Of a DNA stretch of 64,000 bases, positions 17,957-28,794 are shown piece by piece. Origin of the DNA: Prorocentrum cordatum (lineage: Eukaryota > Sar > Dinophyceae > Prorocentrales > Prorocentraceae); contig CAUYUJ010018550.1 in NCBI GenBank assembly GCA_963575745.1, forward strand, positions 113,305-177,304, read 5' to 3'. Numbering within the stretch: the first letter of the stretch is position 1; each line of letters opens with the position of its first letter. The position numbers and the translations under genes were made by a program. Below the pieces are notes generated by a model that saw only the letters and a program-made list of their open reading frames with translations, had not been told where the DNA came from and ran no database searches.

Positions 17957-18909
17957 ATGGCGGCGGGGAGTTCGGATGCGCCGTCGACGCAGCAACTGGC
18001 GGCACACGATGGCGGCAAACCCGCCGACTGTCAGCCGTTATCGAGCACCGCCGCCGCCCAAACGGCCTCGATCAGCAAGAGCCGCGCGGCGAAGAAGCAG
18101 AAGAAGCATGAGCTGCCGAACGAGCTCGACTCCGACTCCGACTTCGGCATCGTCGCCGTGACGCCGCCGCCCAAGGCTGAGAAGGTCGGCATCGCCGCAG
18201 GCTCTCTGAAGAAGACCCCGACGGAGGCGGCTCTGGCCATGGTCGCGGCCATGGATAAGAGGACGAAGGCGGTCAAGACGAAAAAGAACGCCGAGGCGGT
18301 GAAGGCCCCCACGCTTGCCACGGGCAATGCAGCTAAGAAGACGACGCCGCCTGGCAATGACAACGCGGCAAAGAAGACGACGCCGCCTGCCACGGGCAAC
18401 GTGGCTAAGAAGACGCCGCTCCCCACGGGCAAGAAGACGGACGGCGCGGCTGGGAAGGACAAGCAGCGCAAGTGGGCGAAGCCGAGGTGGGAGATGCAGA
18501 CCACACGCAACTTGGCGAGCGGGGTTGAACCACCCACCGATGAGGCGTCGGGCGCGCGCGGCGATTCCCAGCAGCCCCGCTGGGGTCGCAGTTTGCGCGC
18601 CCGCCGCCTTTCAGGCGACTGTTCATCGTTGCTCCGCCCCCCAGGTGCAGTTCCGCAGCGGCAGGGTCGGCGTCCCTGGCAGCAACGTCAGCCTGAAATA
18701 CATCGCGGGCGATGAGGCCGACAAGGCCAGATTCTCACCGACGCCCTTCTCGACGCCCTCCTCCGCGCTCTCTTCAATTTCGCCCCTGCCTCGACGCCCC
18801 CACCGCCCCCTGCTGCCTCGTTGCGCCCGATCGCTCCGAGGCCAGGGCCATCGCGGAGGCGGAGGAGCTGGTCAAGAAGGAGCTCGCCGCCAGGGCGCGC
18901 GGCGAGTAA
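17957..18909 (+). CDS. KKTTPP-repeat basic protein with two introns
   Basis: From MAAGSSDAPSTQQLAAHDGG at 17957 the frame encodes a low-complexity start, KSRAAKKQKKHELPNELDS, then AAKKTTPPGNDN-type repeats and WAKPRWEMQTTRNLASG. Coding resumes at 18651 (CCCAG acceptor) with VQFRSGRVGVPGSNVSLKY and IAGDEADKA, then joins across a 116-bp GA-AG intron (18730-18845) to RAIAEAEELVKKELAARARGE and TAA at 18909. The join restores one frame and lies in a GGCCAG direct repeat at both intron edges. The lysine-rich middle and final basic helix parallel the KRPAA protein of element 1 (11458-12147). Likely nuclear and nucleic-acid binding by composition; no enzyme motif. The donor of the first intron was not placed. 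Confidence 0.6.
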
Positions 18910-19674
18910 TTCGCGCTACGACTCTTCAACTCTCCAGGCCAACGGGGCGGCCTCGGGATAACCAAAAGGTCGTGGCGGATATGCCGCCTCGTGGCGGATA
19001 TGCCGCCTTGTAGCGCAGCCTTCTCGCCTTCCAACTCGTGGCGGACATGCCGCCCCCGCCCCACCCCTTTGCGCTCCTCCGCCCTACAGGCGGACATGCC
19101 GCCGCCCCCCTCCCCTAATCGGCCCACTCCGCGCCCCCGCGCCACGTCCCTGCGCCCCCCTCTCCGCTGTCAGGCACTGGATCCCACGCCAACTAACGTC
19201 GGGGAGACGCCCACTGCTCGAACGGCGAAGGCGTACACCCAGAATGGCATGGGCGCGCGCGAAGGCACCGACGTTGCCACCGCCCGTTCAACGACGAAAA
19301 CAAGTGAACCAAGACCTGCACATTCAAAGGGACACCAGTTCACTTATATTTCTGGTTCCCAATGCCACCCTCACTCTGCCCCCACCCCCGAGACCCCGTC
19401 GCAAGAACCAGCGGGGCCCTTCTGAGAGGCCCCCGAGGGCTCGAGGAGCCCCAAGACTTCAATGGGTCCATGGGCAACCCCCTCCCCCTCCTCCCGAAGT
19501 CTCGCTTCCGCGTCCGATTCCATTTCGGTTCAAGCCCGCGGCCCGCGGGTGCCCGCGAGCCCGCGCGGGGTCGGCCCCCCCCCTTTCGCGCCGACGCGTG
19601 GGCTGGGGCCCGCGCGCCGAGGCTGCGCCGCAGCCACCGCGTCGCGCTCGGCGCATCGCACTGCGGCCGCGGCC
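18910..19674. other. Non-coding with GGCGG/CCGCC hairpins
   Basis: 18975-19105 has five hairpins such as GGCGGATATGCCGCC and GGCGGACATGCCGCC. The rest is GC-rich with long open frames in several readings, none with recognisable protein content. Confidence 0.6.
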
Positions 19675-20718
19675 ATGGCAGACAGCGACAGCGCGTTCGA
19701 CGCGTTGGAGGCAGCTGCATCGCCAAAACAAGTGGCCCCGCGTGCGGTAGCCAGGGACGCGCGCATCGCGCGCGAAACTGGCTGGCCGCTCTCGGACGAA
19801 CTGTTTTGGCGATTCGGCGCAGGAGATGTTCGGGCCAGCGATGCAGTTGCTCTCCGACCTTGCGGGCGTGGACAACAACGCAGGGGATCGGTCTTCCTCC
19901 GCCAGCGGCAGTCGGCCAGCCAGCGCGCCCACGTTGGCGGCGCAGCCAGCGCGATCGCGCAGCCCGCGCCACCCGCGGGCACCGCCGACGCCGCCGCGCA
20001 GGCGGGGGCCGACGTCACCGCCGCGGGACCCGCGGCAGCGGCCTTTCCCGCCCTCGGCTCTCGTGAAGGAGCTCGCGTCGCACATGCGGGGCGCGACGCC
20101 TGAGGTGGAAGAGCCCCCCGAGGCGGTGGAGGCGCATCCCAGCGCGGTGGAGGCGTTCAGGGCGCAGCTGCGAGCCTGGCTGAGCGACCCCGTTGGGAAT
20201 CCCATCGACTGGCGGTCGGAGACCGTGCTCGCCGTGCTCAAGGAGTACCAGATGAAGTACGACTACAAGAAGTTCCGCGACCGCGGCCCGCCTGGCCCCG
20301 CCATGGGCGGGCCGCAGACGTGGCAGGGCCAGGCGCGGCGCGCCAGTGCGAAGCGCTGGGGGAACCGAGGTGGCGCAAAGCGCGAGATGTACGCGAAGCT
20401 GCACGGCAACAAGGCAGCGCCGCGGGTGCGCGAGGCGCACGTCCCCAAGCCTCAGCTGATGCATCGGGAGCCCATGGCGCCGAACTTGCCCAAGGCGATG
20501 CCTCAGCAGGCGCCGTGGAGGACTGGCAATATGAACCCTCCAGTTCCGCCTCCGCCGCCGAAGACCATGGGGCCGCCGCCGCCGAAGACCAGGCAGCCGC
20601 CAGCAGGGAAGCCAGCATGGTGCAGCCGAGGGCAGGGCGTCGGCTGCAGCCGACAAGCAAGATGGCACCACCGCCAGCGAAGCCGCGCCCGCCCGCCCGC
20701 GGAGATGTCTTCTTGTAG
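19675..20718 (+). CDS. Ala/Pro/Arg-rich protein with NPIDWRSE motif (frameshifted)
   Basis: ATG at 19675 opens MADSDSAFDALEAAASPKQV, ARDARIARETGWPLSDELF and WRFGAG, after which sense continues in another frame from about 19826 (MFGPAMQLLSDLAGVDNN). That frame has an RSRSPRHPRAPPTPPRRRG disordered stretch, EAFRAQLRAWLSDPVGNPI, DWRSETVLAVLKEYQMKYDY, a basic glycine-rich RRASAKRWGNRGGAKREMY, and a proline-rich end; a third frame closes with PARGDVFL at TAG 20718. The two shifts could be short introns or decay. The protein is basic and largely disordered. Part of it (GNPIDWRSE) recurs as a fragment at 25431-25463. No homologue recognised; gene-set position is between the KKTTPP protein and the zinc-like protein. 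Confidence 0.5.
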
Positions 20719-21270
20719 GGTGATCGCGTGGACCTGCAAGCGGGCTGGGGTGCATAGATTCCGTAATTCGAGCGCGGATAGTTGCAGCTATCCGCGCTGA
20801 CGCGTCATGACGCGCCGCCTCTCCCCGCCTCGTCTCATCTCATCTCTCCTCCCCTCTCTTCGTTGCCGATCTATCTCATTGGCGGACGCGCCGCCTCCCC
20901 CCGCCTGGCGGACAACCGCCGTTCAGATACGAGCATCGGCGCATCGGGTTTGATCTATGCGGTTGGAAAAAAACACCAGTCCTTCCCTGAGCCACCCATT
21001 GGCGGCTAAACCGCCCTGAAGCCTCCATTGGCGGCCACGCCGCCCATTGGCGGCTAAACCGCCCATTGGCGGCCACGCCGCCCTGAGCCCTCCATTGGCG
21101 GCTAAACCGCCGCCGCCGCCTGCTGGCATCCCGAAATGTGCGATGCCACCGCGCCTCTTACACATGAATGTTTTTGTTGTTGGGACGCTGTATCGGCTCG
21201 AATCTAGGCGCGCACAGGCTCGCGCCCCACGCCGCCCCTGCGCTAGCCGTGCACTTCTCGCCCTGCCGAC
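20719..21270. other. Non-coding with GGCGG/CCGCC hairpins
   Basis: Between about 20880 and 21115 there are six or more hairpins (GGCGGCTAAACCGCC, GGCGGCCACGCCGCC and variants) spaced 15-30 bp apart, the densest group in the element. No coding sequence seen. Confidence 0.7.
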
Positions 21271-21908
21271 ATGGCAGGCCAGCAGGGCGAGAAGACCGTC
21301 ATGTTCGGCTTCAAGTGCCCACAGAGCAGCAGCTGCAAAAGGGGCGGCAAGTGGTTCCAGGGAGAGACAGTGGAGGAGGCCAGGAACAAGCTGGTGAACC
21401 ACCTTCACGTGTCGCCGTACAACAGCTTGAGCGAGGACGAAGCGGAGGTAGCTGCTATCGCACTCGAGGCCGACTCGTGGGAAGTCGACCTCGCGGAGTG
21501 GCGCCAATGGGAGGAGGAGAAGGCCAACTGGGGCTCCGCCAAAAGGCGCAAGGGGGCGCCGAAGGTCGAGCTGGCGCCAATCCCTCCACAATCCCGCGTG
21601 GAGCGCTCGCACAGCTGAAGGACGCGTTCTCGGGGGGCAGCGGATCGTCAGGCGCAGCTTCGTCAGCCACGGCGGGCATGAGGATGTCCACGGCGTTGGC
21701 CAGCCAGATGTCGCCCGATAGCATCGTGGTGCTCAACGGCACCCAGTGCCAGGCTGTGCTCGACTCGTAGCGCCGCGCGCGTACTGCGACGCAGATGTGC
21801 GCCCAGATAGCGGAGCGCGCGGTGAACGCTTTCCGCCAAGAGGAGCAATGCATCGCCGAGTGCGAGGACGTGCTCGCGAGCTGGCTGGTGCGCAACGCGA
21901 CCTCGTAG
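21271..21908 (+). CDS. Small zinc-finger-like protein (frameshift and in-frame TAG)
   Basis: ATG at 21271 opens MAGQQGEKTVMFGFKCPQSS, then SCKRGGKWFQGETVEEARN, KLVNHLHVSPYNSLSEDEA. Two cysteines (C16, C22) followed by an HLH pair about 27 residues later resemble a CCHH finger; the same arrangement (FxCxxxxC, KL..HL...) occurs in dinoflagellate predicted proteins I recall. The first frame closes at 21618 but sense continues in another frame (MSPDSIVVLNGTQCQAVLDS), stops at TAG 21768-21770, and continues in that same frame with MCAQIAERAVNAFRQEEQCI, ECEDVLASWLVRNATS to TAG 21908. The ending is a charged helix. The shift may be an intron near 21600; the internal TAG looks like decay. Confidence 0.55.
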
Positions 21909-23081
21909 GTGCAGGTGCACGGCTGGCAGCACTGATGTCGCCTCAGCATCAGTAGCCCCATTCGCGCAGGCGGCGCGACGCGTCGGCCCTACACGCCCCC
22001 CTCCCACTCCTCCAACGCAATTTCAATCCACACCCCTGTGTCAGAACAAATTAGGACACCCCCACACACTCCATCCGCACTCAATTCGTGTAGGCCGCCA
22101 CGCCGAGGTGAGTTTTGGCCACGCAGGCGGCCGAGTAGCCGTCCCCCAATGCAAGGCGATATGGGGGCGAGTGGACGAGCGGAGCGGGAGGAAGGTGAGG
22201 GAACATCGGCGGATAAGACAGGTGGGCGGTTGGATGGGATTTGGCAAAAGGGCTGGGTGGAGAAAACTGCATCCGCATAAGAATGAGTGCGGCTATTTTC
22301 TGGATGTGCTGCATCGCCATGTCCGCCCACCCCCCCATCGCCTTGCATATGATGGCGCTCAGGCAGCGCGCCCCGATTGCGCGCGCTCGCCCGTCTCTTC
22401 GCTGCCGCTCAGGCAGCGCGCCTCGCTTCCGCGCTCGCCCGTCTTTTCGCTGCCGCTCAGGCCGCGGTTTGAAGCACGCGGCGCCGTCCGCGGTCGGTAG
22501 CGCAGGGCGCCGCTCCGCCCCTGCTGCTCCGCTTAACTAACTCGGCGGACGTGCCGCTACGCCGCCGCCATGCACTGGCAAAAAAAAGTTGGCTGTTATC
22601 ATATGTTAGCAGATGTTATCACGCGCCTGATAACACCTGATAACACCTGATAACACCTGATAACATGTTATCAGGTGTTATCATGTGTTAGCATGGTGTT
22701 ATCACACGCCTGATAACATATGATAACATATGATAACATGATGTCAATTTTGTGTGGTTGTCCTGTTGCGCGCAATTCATTTCAGTATCCGTATCACCTC
22801 GTGCGTCCGCCACGCTTCGAGCGGCTAGTCCGCTGGCGGCCAATCCGCCTCCCTCGCCGCGCCCCTGCACCCTCTCAAGCGGCGAGTCCGCTGGCGGATA
22901 TGCCGCCCCCTTCATACCTCACTCCACCCCTCCCTCCATCTTTGAAGCGGCTATTCCGCTGGCGGCTATCCCGCCTCACTTACCGCGCGTTTTCTTCGTC
23001 ATCGCTTCGCGTCCAGCTCATCTTGGCATCAGGGCCGCGCGCGACGCGCGGCTTCTCGCGTGCCAAGGCGGTCACGCCGCA
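21909..23081. other. Non-coding gap with hairpins and TGATAACA cluster
   Basis: Includes several GGCGG/CCGCC hairpins (22830-22980), short inverted pieces (22070-22340) and the TGATAACA cluster at 22593-22742. No coding sequence recognised. Confidence 0.65.
22593..22742. repeat. Cluster of twelve TGATAACA octamers in both orientations
   Basis: The 8-mer TGATAACA or its complement TGTTATCA occurs about twelve times in 150 bp, in groups: two reverse, four forward, three reverse, three forward. Spacing within groups is 10-12 bp, about one helical turn. This AT-rich island lies in GC-rich sequence between two coding modules. A multi-site protein-binding array is a reasonable guess; nothing else is known. 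Confidence 0.85.
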
Positions 23082-24510
23082 ATGGCGGGGACGCCGCCCG
23101 CTGAAGATCACCAGCAGCATTCTCTGGCAGTGATGTTCGGAGCAGCCAGGCCGAAAAACAAGGGAGTGATGACCAAGGCGCCCGCAGCGAAGCCCCGTGG
23201 GAAAGCTAAGCTATCGGGGACGCAGATGACACTGACTGGACAGCTTGTGCCGCCGCTCGCATTGACCGACGCAGGGCCGCCGAAGGCACGCGGGAAAAGC
23301 AAAGGCAAGGGCAAAGGTGAGCACCCCGCAGCGTTGAGGACGGCTCGCAAAGCTGCGTCAGCCGCAGCTCCCGCCGAAGAACTGCCTCCTCAGGGCGCAG
23401 CGGCTTTGCCACCGGAGCCGGACGACGCAGCGTCAGAGGCGGCATCGGGCTCCGAGGAGCGCGGCGACGAGATTGGTTCCGAGCTCGGCGTCAAACAGGA
23501 TGAGCTTGAGAGTGCCAAGCGTGAGCTTGAGGAGGAAGAGGCTCCACCGCAGGGCGCGGTAGCCAAGGTTGAGAATGAGGGGCGCTCGCCCGAGGCGGCA
23601 GCGCCGCAGGCGGAGGAGGTGGAGGCAGCTCAGGACGATCCGCCAGCAGGCGCTCCCCAGGTAGGGGAGTTCGTGGATGTGCATGGCATCGAGGATAGCA
23701 TCGCGCGTTGCAACCGCTGCTGTCGCACGGCAAAGGAGTGCAACTACAGGATCAGGGCGAAGGGCAGTCGACTTACCAGTGCGACGCGTGCAACACGAAC
23801 GGGGCGCGCCTTTCTCGGAGGTTCGGACAGTGGCCGCCAAAGTGTTTCGCCAAAATGAAGAGTGAGTTCAAGCAGCAGTTCTACAAGGATCTGGCAGAAG
23901 ATCCTGGGCTGTCGAACCTCGATCGCATTGAAGCCTTCGTGGTCAGCTCAATCACTGTCCAACGGATGGAGGAGGAGCGCGTCCGCAAGGGTGGCAAGTA
24001 CCTTCCGCTGAGGAAGTGGGCGCACGACGGCTTCGACGCGAAATAGATTGAAGATAATGTGCAGGATAAGAGGTGGAACCCTGATCTCGGGGAGTGGACG
24101 TACAGGCCGCAATTGGAGGCGGCCTGGAGCGAGACAGTGGAGGCTGCAGTGCGCAACGAGCTGTACACCGATAAGAGGACGCAGGCGAAGCAGAGCGGCC
24201 CGCGGGCAGCGGCCTCGACGGGCGTCGCAGAGCACGGCGGCGACAAGGGCGACAGAAGCGCCGAGAGCGACATGTCCAGATCCAGGCGGCGCCGCAGGCG
24301 CAGGTCTGACAGCCGCAGGAGGAGGAGGCGCAGCATGAGCAGGCGCGACAGCAGGGGCAGGCGCGACAGCAGGAGCAGACTCCGCGACAGACGTCGCGAC
24401 ACCAACCGCAGCAGGAGCCGCTCGCGCGGCGACCGCGACAGGAGCAAGAGCCGCCGCAAGGGCAGGAGCAAGAGCCGCGGCATGAGCAAGGACAGGAGCA
24501 AGAGCAGGCC
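23082..24510 (+). CDS. CxxC zinc-like protein with LPLxxWAxxGFD block and RS domain (frameshift, in-frame TAG)
   Basis: ATG at 23082 (MAGTPPAEDHQQHSLAVMF) opens a basic then acidic, disordered N-terminal half. DSIARCNRCCRTAKECNY leads, after a one-base frame change near 23750, to STYQCDACNTNGARLSRR: a four-cysteine zinc-like site. Next come FYKDLAEDPGLSNLDRIEAF, KYLPLRKWAHDGFDAK, a TAG at 24044-24046, and in the same frame IEDNVQDKRWNPDLGEWTYR. The end (about 24265-24510) is an RS/RD-rich domain of SRSRRRRRRR and SRRKGRSKSRG type. The LPLxVWAxRGFD block after a CxxC pair is a family I recall from dinoflagellate genomes. The RS tail suggests nuclear localisation. The frame change and TAG indicate a decayed copy or assembly errors. 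Confidence 0.65.
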
Positions 24511-24652
24511 GTTTGGGGGTTCAACGCAGGGGTGTCGCCTGGGCTTCGCATTCGTTTTCGGTTTCCGTTCAACTCTTCAGGTTCGGATCGGGTTATTGAT
24601 TTCGCTCGGCTCGAAGTGTTGACATTTTCGGACAACCCCGAAGGCTCCGCAG

Positions 24653-25019
24653 GGATAAGGACGCTGAGAAGGAGCGGAGGCGACAGGAAGCGAGGGAGAA
24701 GGCCGAGCAGGCCAAGAAGGAGACGCAGGAGAAAAACCTGGCGCTGAAGTGGATCGGCACCGCAACGAGGCTCGATACAGAGCTGGACGGGTACCTCGAG
24801 CATGAGAAGGCGGACAAGGTGCCGTCATGGGCTGTGAAGAACGCGAAGGCGGCGAGGAAGTCTGTGGCAGTCATGAAGGCGGTGGCGAAGAAGCGCGTGC
24901 ACAGCGGCGTGGCGTTGACGATCACGCAGGACGAGGCCATCAGCATCCAGAAGGATGCGAGCTCGGCGGCGAGGGCCATCGCGGGGATGCTCAAGGAGGC
25001 GCAGAAGCACAGCACCTGA
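24653..25019 (+). CDS. Coiled-coil C-terminal exon after the RS domain
   Basis: After a CCGCAG acceptor at 24652 the frame reads DKDAEKERRRQEAREKAEQ, KKETQEKNLALKWIGTATR, WAVKNAKAARKSVAVMKAV, ISIQKDASSAARAIAGMLK and ends EAQKHST at TGA 25017-25019. It is a charged helix typical of a coiled coil. By position and content it is the counterpart of 5178-5495 in element 1, and probably completes the protein of 23082-24510 across an intron of about 140 bp. No membrane segment or catalytic motif. The intron start was not located. Confidence 0.6.
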
Positions 25020-25830
25020 GCGCCCCATGGTGGCCCAGTACATCAAGAAGTACGGCCTGAAAAAGGTGGAGAAGGACCCGAATAAGCCGCGGCCGCTGGG
25101 CCGCTCGTGAGCAGGGGCGGCAGTTGGGCCGCTCCTGACGAGGTGTGTGATTTCGTACAATTGTTATTGTTGGTGAAACAACATTTCCACCGCCACCCCA
25201 CTCGTAACCACCGCAGCCCTTCGTTTGGCGGGGATGCCGCCTTTCCACTCTCGCAAGCCCTTGGCGGACATGCCGCCTTGCCTTCAGTTGGCGGAGATGC
25301 CGCCTTTGCTGCTCATCGCGCTCCGATGCCTCACTTGGCGAGGCGAAGCGCTTGCCTAACTCCCTCCTGCTCGAGCGCGTCCTGCCCGAGACCCTACCGC
25401 GCGAGCTGTGGCTCGCGAAGGCCACCGACACCGTTGGGAATCCCATCGATTGGCGGTCGGAGACGAAGCAGAGGCGAAGCAGCTCCTTGGCAGGGGCGGC
25501 AGTTGGGCCGCTCATGACGAGGTGTGTGATTTCGTACAATTGTTATTGTTGTTGAAAAAATCATTTCTTCGTTGCCATCGCCACCCCACTCGTTACCACC
25601 GCAGCCCTTCGTTTGGCGGGGATGCCGCCTTTCCACTCTCGCAAGCCCTTGGCGGACATGCCGCCTTGCCTGCATTTGGCGGAGATGCCGCCTTTGCTGC
25701 CCACCGCGCTCGCACCGTTCTCTCGCGTTTCCCAATGACATGATCTGCCACCGTCCCACCCCTCATCCGTAGTCTTTGTGGCTCAAGTGGAGCCGCACGA
25801 GGTCGTGCCCCTTCGCGGTCTTGCGCCGCC
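25020..25830. other. Non-coding with tandem segmental duplication
   Basis: 25109-25330 and 25488-25712 are about 220-bp near-identical copies offset by about 378 bp, each with three GGCGG/CCGCC hairpins and a TTGTTATTGTTG stretch. Between them 25431-25463 repeats the GNPIDWRSE coding piece of 20188-20220 almost exactly, apparently an exon fragment moved within the element. Confidence 0.75.
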
Positions 25831-26127
25831 ATGGCGAGCATCGCGGACAAGTACGACGTCGATGACTTCGAGCTCATCACGGGTGGCAGTGCGTGGAGCT
25901 GGGCGACCATCGTGGTGCGCTTCATCGAGTGGCGCAATCGTTGCCGCCATGCACGCGCCGTTGGCAACAAGGGCCAGATGCTCATCGACAAGGCGCGGCG
26001 CATGATGGAGGAGGCGCGCCGCACCGAGGAGCGCGGCAAGATGCTGTGCCAGACGTCGAAGCAGATGGTGCAGGACATCCCAGGCGGCTTTCGGTTCTTC
26101 TGCCGCCAGCCGCACCAGGAGAGCTGA
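25831..26127 (+). CDS. Small helical protein
   Basis: ATG at 25831 (after GCCGCC) to TGA at 26125 gives 98 residues: MASIADKYDVDDFELITGGS, AWSWATIVVRFIEWRNRCRH, then a Met/Glu/Arg-rich helix RMMEEARRTEERGKMLCQTS and GGFRFFCRQPHQES. It has no signal peptide; the aromatic WSWATIVVRFIEW stretch is amphipathic. I do not recognise it. It has a complete frame with no internal stop, a GC-rich context at the start codon and lies on the same strand as its neighbours, between the coiled-coil exon and the large protein. It could be a stand-alone small protein or a cassette exon of the same gene. Confidence 0.55.
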   Translation: MASIADKYDVDDFELITGGSAWSWATIVVRFIEWRNRCRHARAVGNKGQMLIDKARRMMEEARRTEERGKMLCQTSKQMVQDIPGGFRFFCRQPHQES

Positions 26128-26667
26128 GCGGCGATCGGCTGGGCCGATAGAGGAGGATAAGGAGGAAGAGGAGGCAGGATGAGGAGAGGAGGAGGAGGTG
26201 GATGAGGAGTTGGAGGCAGCACGCGCGCCCGCACTAAGAGCCGCCAGCCGCCGCCGCGCCCGTCCCGCGCTGCGCCCGCCCCGAGCTCGAGCCGCCAGCC
26301 GCGCCCGTCTCCGAGCGCTGGCGGCTTGGAACCCGAGCTTGAAACTCAAGCTCGAAATTGCGTGCGAGAAAAAGAAATCTCCCTTGCAAGTTCCGTTGCT
26401 ACGCTCACTTCGCGCCTCCGCAATCTCCCCCACCCACCCCCCTCCCCCCTTCCCCCATGCCCCCTCGCCCCCACGCTCTTCGGCGGCTACGCCGCCCCTC
26501 CCGACCCTTCAGGCGGCTACACCGCCATGCCCTTCGGCGGCTACTCCGCCCCGCGATCCATTCCCGCCTCCACTTCCGTCTCTCTGGCTGCAATTCGTTT
26601 TCTCAACCGCGCTGGGCCTCGCGCTGCCCCCCGCCCCCGCCCCTCCCGCGCGCGGGCGTCGGCGCAA
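26128..26667. other. Non-coding leader of the large protein
   Basis: Holds a GGA patch (26150-26215) and three GGCGG(CTAC)CCGCC-type hairpins at 26478-26552 (GGCGGCTACGCCGCC, GGCGGCTACACCGCC, GGCGGCTACTCCGCC). No coding sequence recognised. Confidence 0.6.
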
Positions 26668-27517
26668 TGGGGAAACGCGCCCTGCAGGTGGACAAGCAGG
26701 TGGAGCAGCGGGCTCGACTGCCACAGTGTCTGGCCCTGCGCGGCGCGTCCGCGGCTTTGCTCGAGCGAATCGTGACTGCGCTTGGCCATGGCGACGACGC
26801 GGGCGATGCTATAGACGTGAGCGCTCGGGCCATGCAGCGATCGCAGACGGCATCCGTGGCCGATCTCATCAGCGCAGTGCGGCTGCAGCCCAAGATCGGC
26901 ACGCCTTTCCGATGGAGCGTGGCGCTGCCGCATCGGCTGATGCCGAGGCTCCTGTCGGACAGCCCTCTCTGGAGTTCAATGTTTTGGGAAGCGATGCGCC
27001 GTTTCCCTGTGTCGCGCGATCGGCCGTGGAGGCTTTTGCTGTACTACGACGACATTGGCGTGGGCAACGCCTTGAAGATAGATAATCGTCGGAATCAGCT
27101 CGCGGTGTATGCGAGTTTCCTCGAGTTCGGAACCTTCTTGCAGAAGGAGGTTGCGTGGCTGCCGATCGGCACCTTGCGCGTCGTCGTGAAGAAGAGCATC
27201 GGCGGCTCGGCCGTGGCGCGGGCATTGCTTCGCGCGCTGTTCCTGGGCCCAGAGAGTCTGTCGGAGCACGGTGCGCCAATCGGCGGCGTGCACTTTTTCG
27301 CCAAGTTCCACCGCTTGATTGCAGACGAGGCGGCGGGAAAAGAGACATTCTGCACCAAGGGCGCTGCAGGTCTGAGACCGTGCTTGCAATGCAAGAACGT
27401 TGTGCTGGATCAGGCGGAATGTCTTGCAGACTACGACGACGATGATTACCTCGTGCCTCTCTGGAGCGCTGACTCGTCGCGCTTTGACCCGCTGTCGTCA
27501 GACGAGTTTTTGCAGCA

Positions 27518-27518
<1 letters not shown>
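26668..27518 (+). CDS. Large dinoflagellate transposon-like protein of element 2, N-terminal exon
   Basis: ATG at 26668 opens MGKRALQVDKQVEQRARLPQ. Blocks in order: RWSVALPHRLMPRLLSDSPL, FWEAMRRFPVSRDRPWRLLL, YYDDIGVGNALKIDNRRNQL, AVYASFLEFGTFLQKEVAWL, IGGSAVARALLRALFLGPES, VHFFAKFHRLIADEAAGKET and FCTKGAAGLRPCLQCKNVVL with a CLQC pair. I recall the pattern LYxDExxPGNxLxxDNxRK, YxSFLEFG, xCKGxxGxKxCxxCxN from an abundant family in dinoflagellate proteomes, reminiscent of transposases such as Plavaka/KDZ; that relation is a guess. The exon ends CAGCAG at 27518, directly against GTAAAA and a long poly(A) tract. Later parts are 27764-28794 and 29075-29305. Confidence 0.7.
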
Positions 27519-27763
<245 letters not shown>

Positions 27764-28794
27764 GATGATTTGGCGTCGCTGCGGGACACGACAACCAGAG
27801 CGAACATCGAGAGACTGGATCCAGGGAGGAAAACATTTCCATCGATCCCCTTCTGATGTCCCCCCCTTCCTTCCCTTCTGATGTTCCGGCCCCCGAAGGA
27901 GACGGCAATGGGCATCACTCTGGATGACCGTTCTCTGGTGGCGTGCCAGGCGTTGCGGACGGTGGCGCCGCCGAGCACATACGCGAGGGACCCCATGCAT
28001 ACCATGCTGGCCAGCGGCGGGACCTTGCAGGTCGAAATCTTTGCGCTCCTCAAGGCGGTGAGGGATGTCATCCCCGACGCGTGGGGAACGTGGCGGGATC
28101 GCTGCTCGGCGTGGCGGACTGGCAGACGCGGCAGGAAACCGCCGGCGTTTCTGTTCAGCGTGGCTCGGAAGAAAGCGACCTGCAAGGCGTCGCACTTCGT
28201 GGGCAAGGCGTCGGATTGCTTGGCCGTGTTCCCTTTGATTCGACATTGGGTGCACACAGAGCTGCGTCCCAGCGGCATGGCGAACGCTGCGGCGCGGTCG
28301 TTCGAGGCGATGGCGAAGATGCTCGAATTGTACATGCAGGGCAAAAGGACATGCGGCCGCAGCTGAAACGCAAACGCTGGCCTGCGCGTTCGAGGATGCA
28401 CCGCGCCGGCCCGCGCGCATCCTCGAGCGCTTAGGTGGCAGGCGGTTCGGCTACGTCCTGAGGATCGGCGCCGTGCCGAATTTGATAGCTGTCTGGACCA
28501 AGGCCGTTTCGATTTCCTTGGCGCTGCACAAAGCCGCGCACGGGCCAGCCCAGATCAAGCCGAAGCATCATTATTTGTGGCACGTCCCCGACCAGCCTGC
28601 GGAGGACGGCATCTGGTTGGACGCCTTCGTACTCGAGCGGAAGCACAACCTGCTTCGGTCCAGGTCGCAGGAGATCGACAACCCTGAGAATTTCGAGCGG
28701 TCGGCCTTGACGGCGATGCTCGCCTGCGTCCTGGAGGAAGCGAAGGAGGCGCCGCGCTCCCGCGCCAAAGCGTGGCGCACGCCAGAGCTGGACA
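27764..28794 (+). CDS. Large protein of element 2, middle part (disrupted)
   Basis: Resumes with DDLASLRDTTTRANIERLDP, stops at TGA near 27856 inside a short direct repeat (CTTCTGATGT twice, 27851 and 27875), and resumes in another frame with MFRPPKETAMGITLDDRSLV, YARDPMHTMLASGGTLQVEI, KKATCKASHFVGKASDCLAV. A one-base shift near 28360 leads to RILERLGGRRFGYVLRIGAV, GPAQIKPKHHYLWHVPDQP, WLDAFVLERKHNLLRSRSQE and NFERSALTAMLACVLEEAKE. The D-x-M-H, KPKHH and ERKH blocks match the order I recall (HDWMH, PKFHWMLH, ERKHxxxK, FERS) for the family. The breaks indicate a degenerate copy, or introns in the first case. An intron follows at about 28795 (GTACG). Confidence 0.65.
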
